Below are positions 12,856-13,103 of a stretch of 13,103 nt of DNA, piece by piece. The notes beneath the pieces were generated by a model. That model did not search any database, was not told the DNA's origin, and worked only from the letters and a program-made list of their open reading frames with translations. The stretch's first letter is position 1; each line of letters begins with the position of its first letter. Source of the DNA: Kiritimatiellia bacterium (GTDB lineage Bacteria; Verrucomicrobiota; Kiritimatiellia; RFP12; UBA1067); contig JAEDMC010000071.1 of NCBI GenBank assembly GCA_016303225.1, positions 1 to 13,103 of the forward strand, written 5' to 3'. The translations under genes and the position numbers were made by a program.

Positions 12856-13103
12856 TCAATGTTGGTTATACGTCCCGTCCACTTCCTGCCAAGTTCTCGT
12901 CGTGAAGAACTTCGAGATCGCCGTGTCGTACTCGGCCGTGTGGGTGAAGGCCTTCTTCATCAGCTTGAAGCGCGTGTCGAGGCCGAGCGTGCCGTTGTGG
13001 TCCGCAAGCTCGTTCGCGATGTTGCCGTAGTCAAGAGGATTGGTGACCGAGGCGACGCGCAGGTAGTTCTTCGCCGAGGCGCGGACCATGCACGGGCCGC
13101 CGA
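12856..13103 (-). CDS. purH: IMP cyclohydrolase domain, C-terminal part (gene cut by window edge)
   Basis: The last 82 residues are visible; the 5' end lies beyond the window. The sequence GGPCMVRASAKNY followed by TRFKLMKKAFTHTAEYDTAI matches the end of the IMP cyclohydrolase domain of PurH, including the Lys of the RASAKN motif. In PurH this domain closes the purine ring of FAICAR to give IMP and is normally followed by the AICAR transformylase domain of more than 300 residues. Here the frame stops about 20 residues after the cyclohydrolase signature, in a clean TGA, and the next gene is unrelated. It therefore looks like a free-standing IMP cyclohydrolase, as known in some bacteria, although truncation of a two-domain gene cannot be excluded. 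The visible N-terminal ATG at 13089 is internal. Confidence 0.88.
   Translation of the reverse strand, partial: GGPCMVRASAKNYLRVASVTNPLDYGNIANELADHNGTLGLDTRFKLMKKAFTHTAEYDTAISKFFTTRTWQEVDGTYNQH

Overview
The window is a dense run of bacterial chromosome in which every supportable gene lies on the minus strand, so transcription runs from high to low coordinates. No tRNA, rRNA, mobile element or CRISPR array is visible. The pyrophosphate-type phosphofructokinase of the GGLAPCLSS family, a free-standing IMP cyclohydrolase, sporadic Shine-Dalgarno use and a fairly high G+C would fit the Verrucomicrobiota/Kiritimatiellota neighbourhood. That placement is inference from protein flavour, not a demonstrated assignment.

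Layout in the direction of transcription. (1) 13103-9348: the 3' end of an IMP cyclohydrolase gene (cut by the window edge), an AMP-forming acyl ligase, GTP cyclohydrolase I (folE), a purine-type phosphoribosyltransferase and a pyridoxal kinase (pdxY), which may be leaderless. (2) 9350-5282: a strong promoter (TAGACA-17-TATAAT), then ribH, a PPi-dependent phosphofructokinase (pfp), a probable 36-residue ORF, mazG, and one ORF in which IspH is fused directly to UppS. (3) 5269-1275: a 10-bp perfect inverted repeat and an extended -10 promoter, then a type II fatty-acid block, fabZ-fabH-fabF, a ferredoxin-nitroreductase and acpP. (4) 1260-22: a separate transcription unit with a near-consensus promoter, a 24-codon leader peptide packed with Tyr/Trp/Phe codons, an intrinsic terminator, and then a DAHP synthase (aroF).

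The most interesting element is region 4. It has the parts of a classic ribosome-mediated transcription attenuator: promoter, aromatic-rich leader peptide, possible antiterminator, and G+C-rich hairpin plus U tract. It sits in front of the first committed enzyme of aromatic amino-acid synthesis. The enzyme also carries the N-terminal domain that confers feedback inhibition in its Thermotoga relative, so control would act at both RNA and protein level. The second highlight is the IspH-UppS fusion, joining the last step of isoprenoid precursor synthesis to the cis-prenyltransferase that makes the lipid carrier for cell-wall synthesis. It contains a well-placed internal start that could also release UppS alone.

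Most genes are cofactor, lipid-precursor and central-metabolism housekeeping genes. Several starts needed correction from the longest ORF: aroF, acpP, fabF, fabH, ribH and the acyl ligase.
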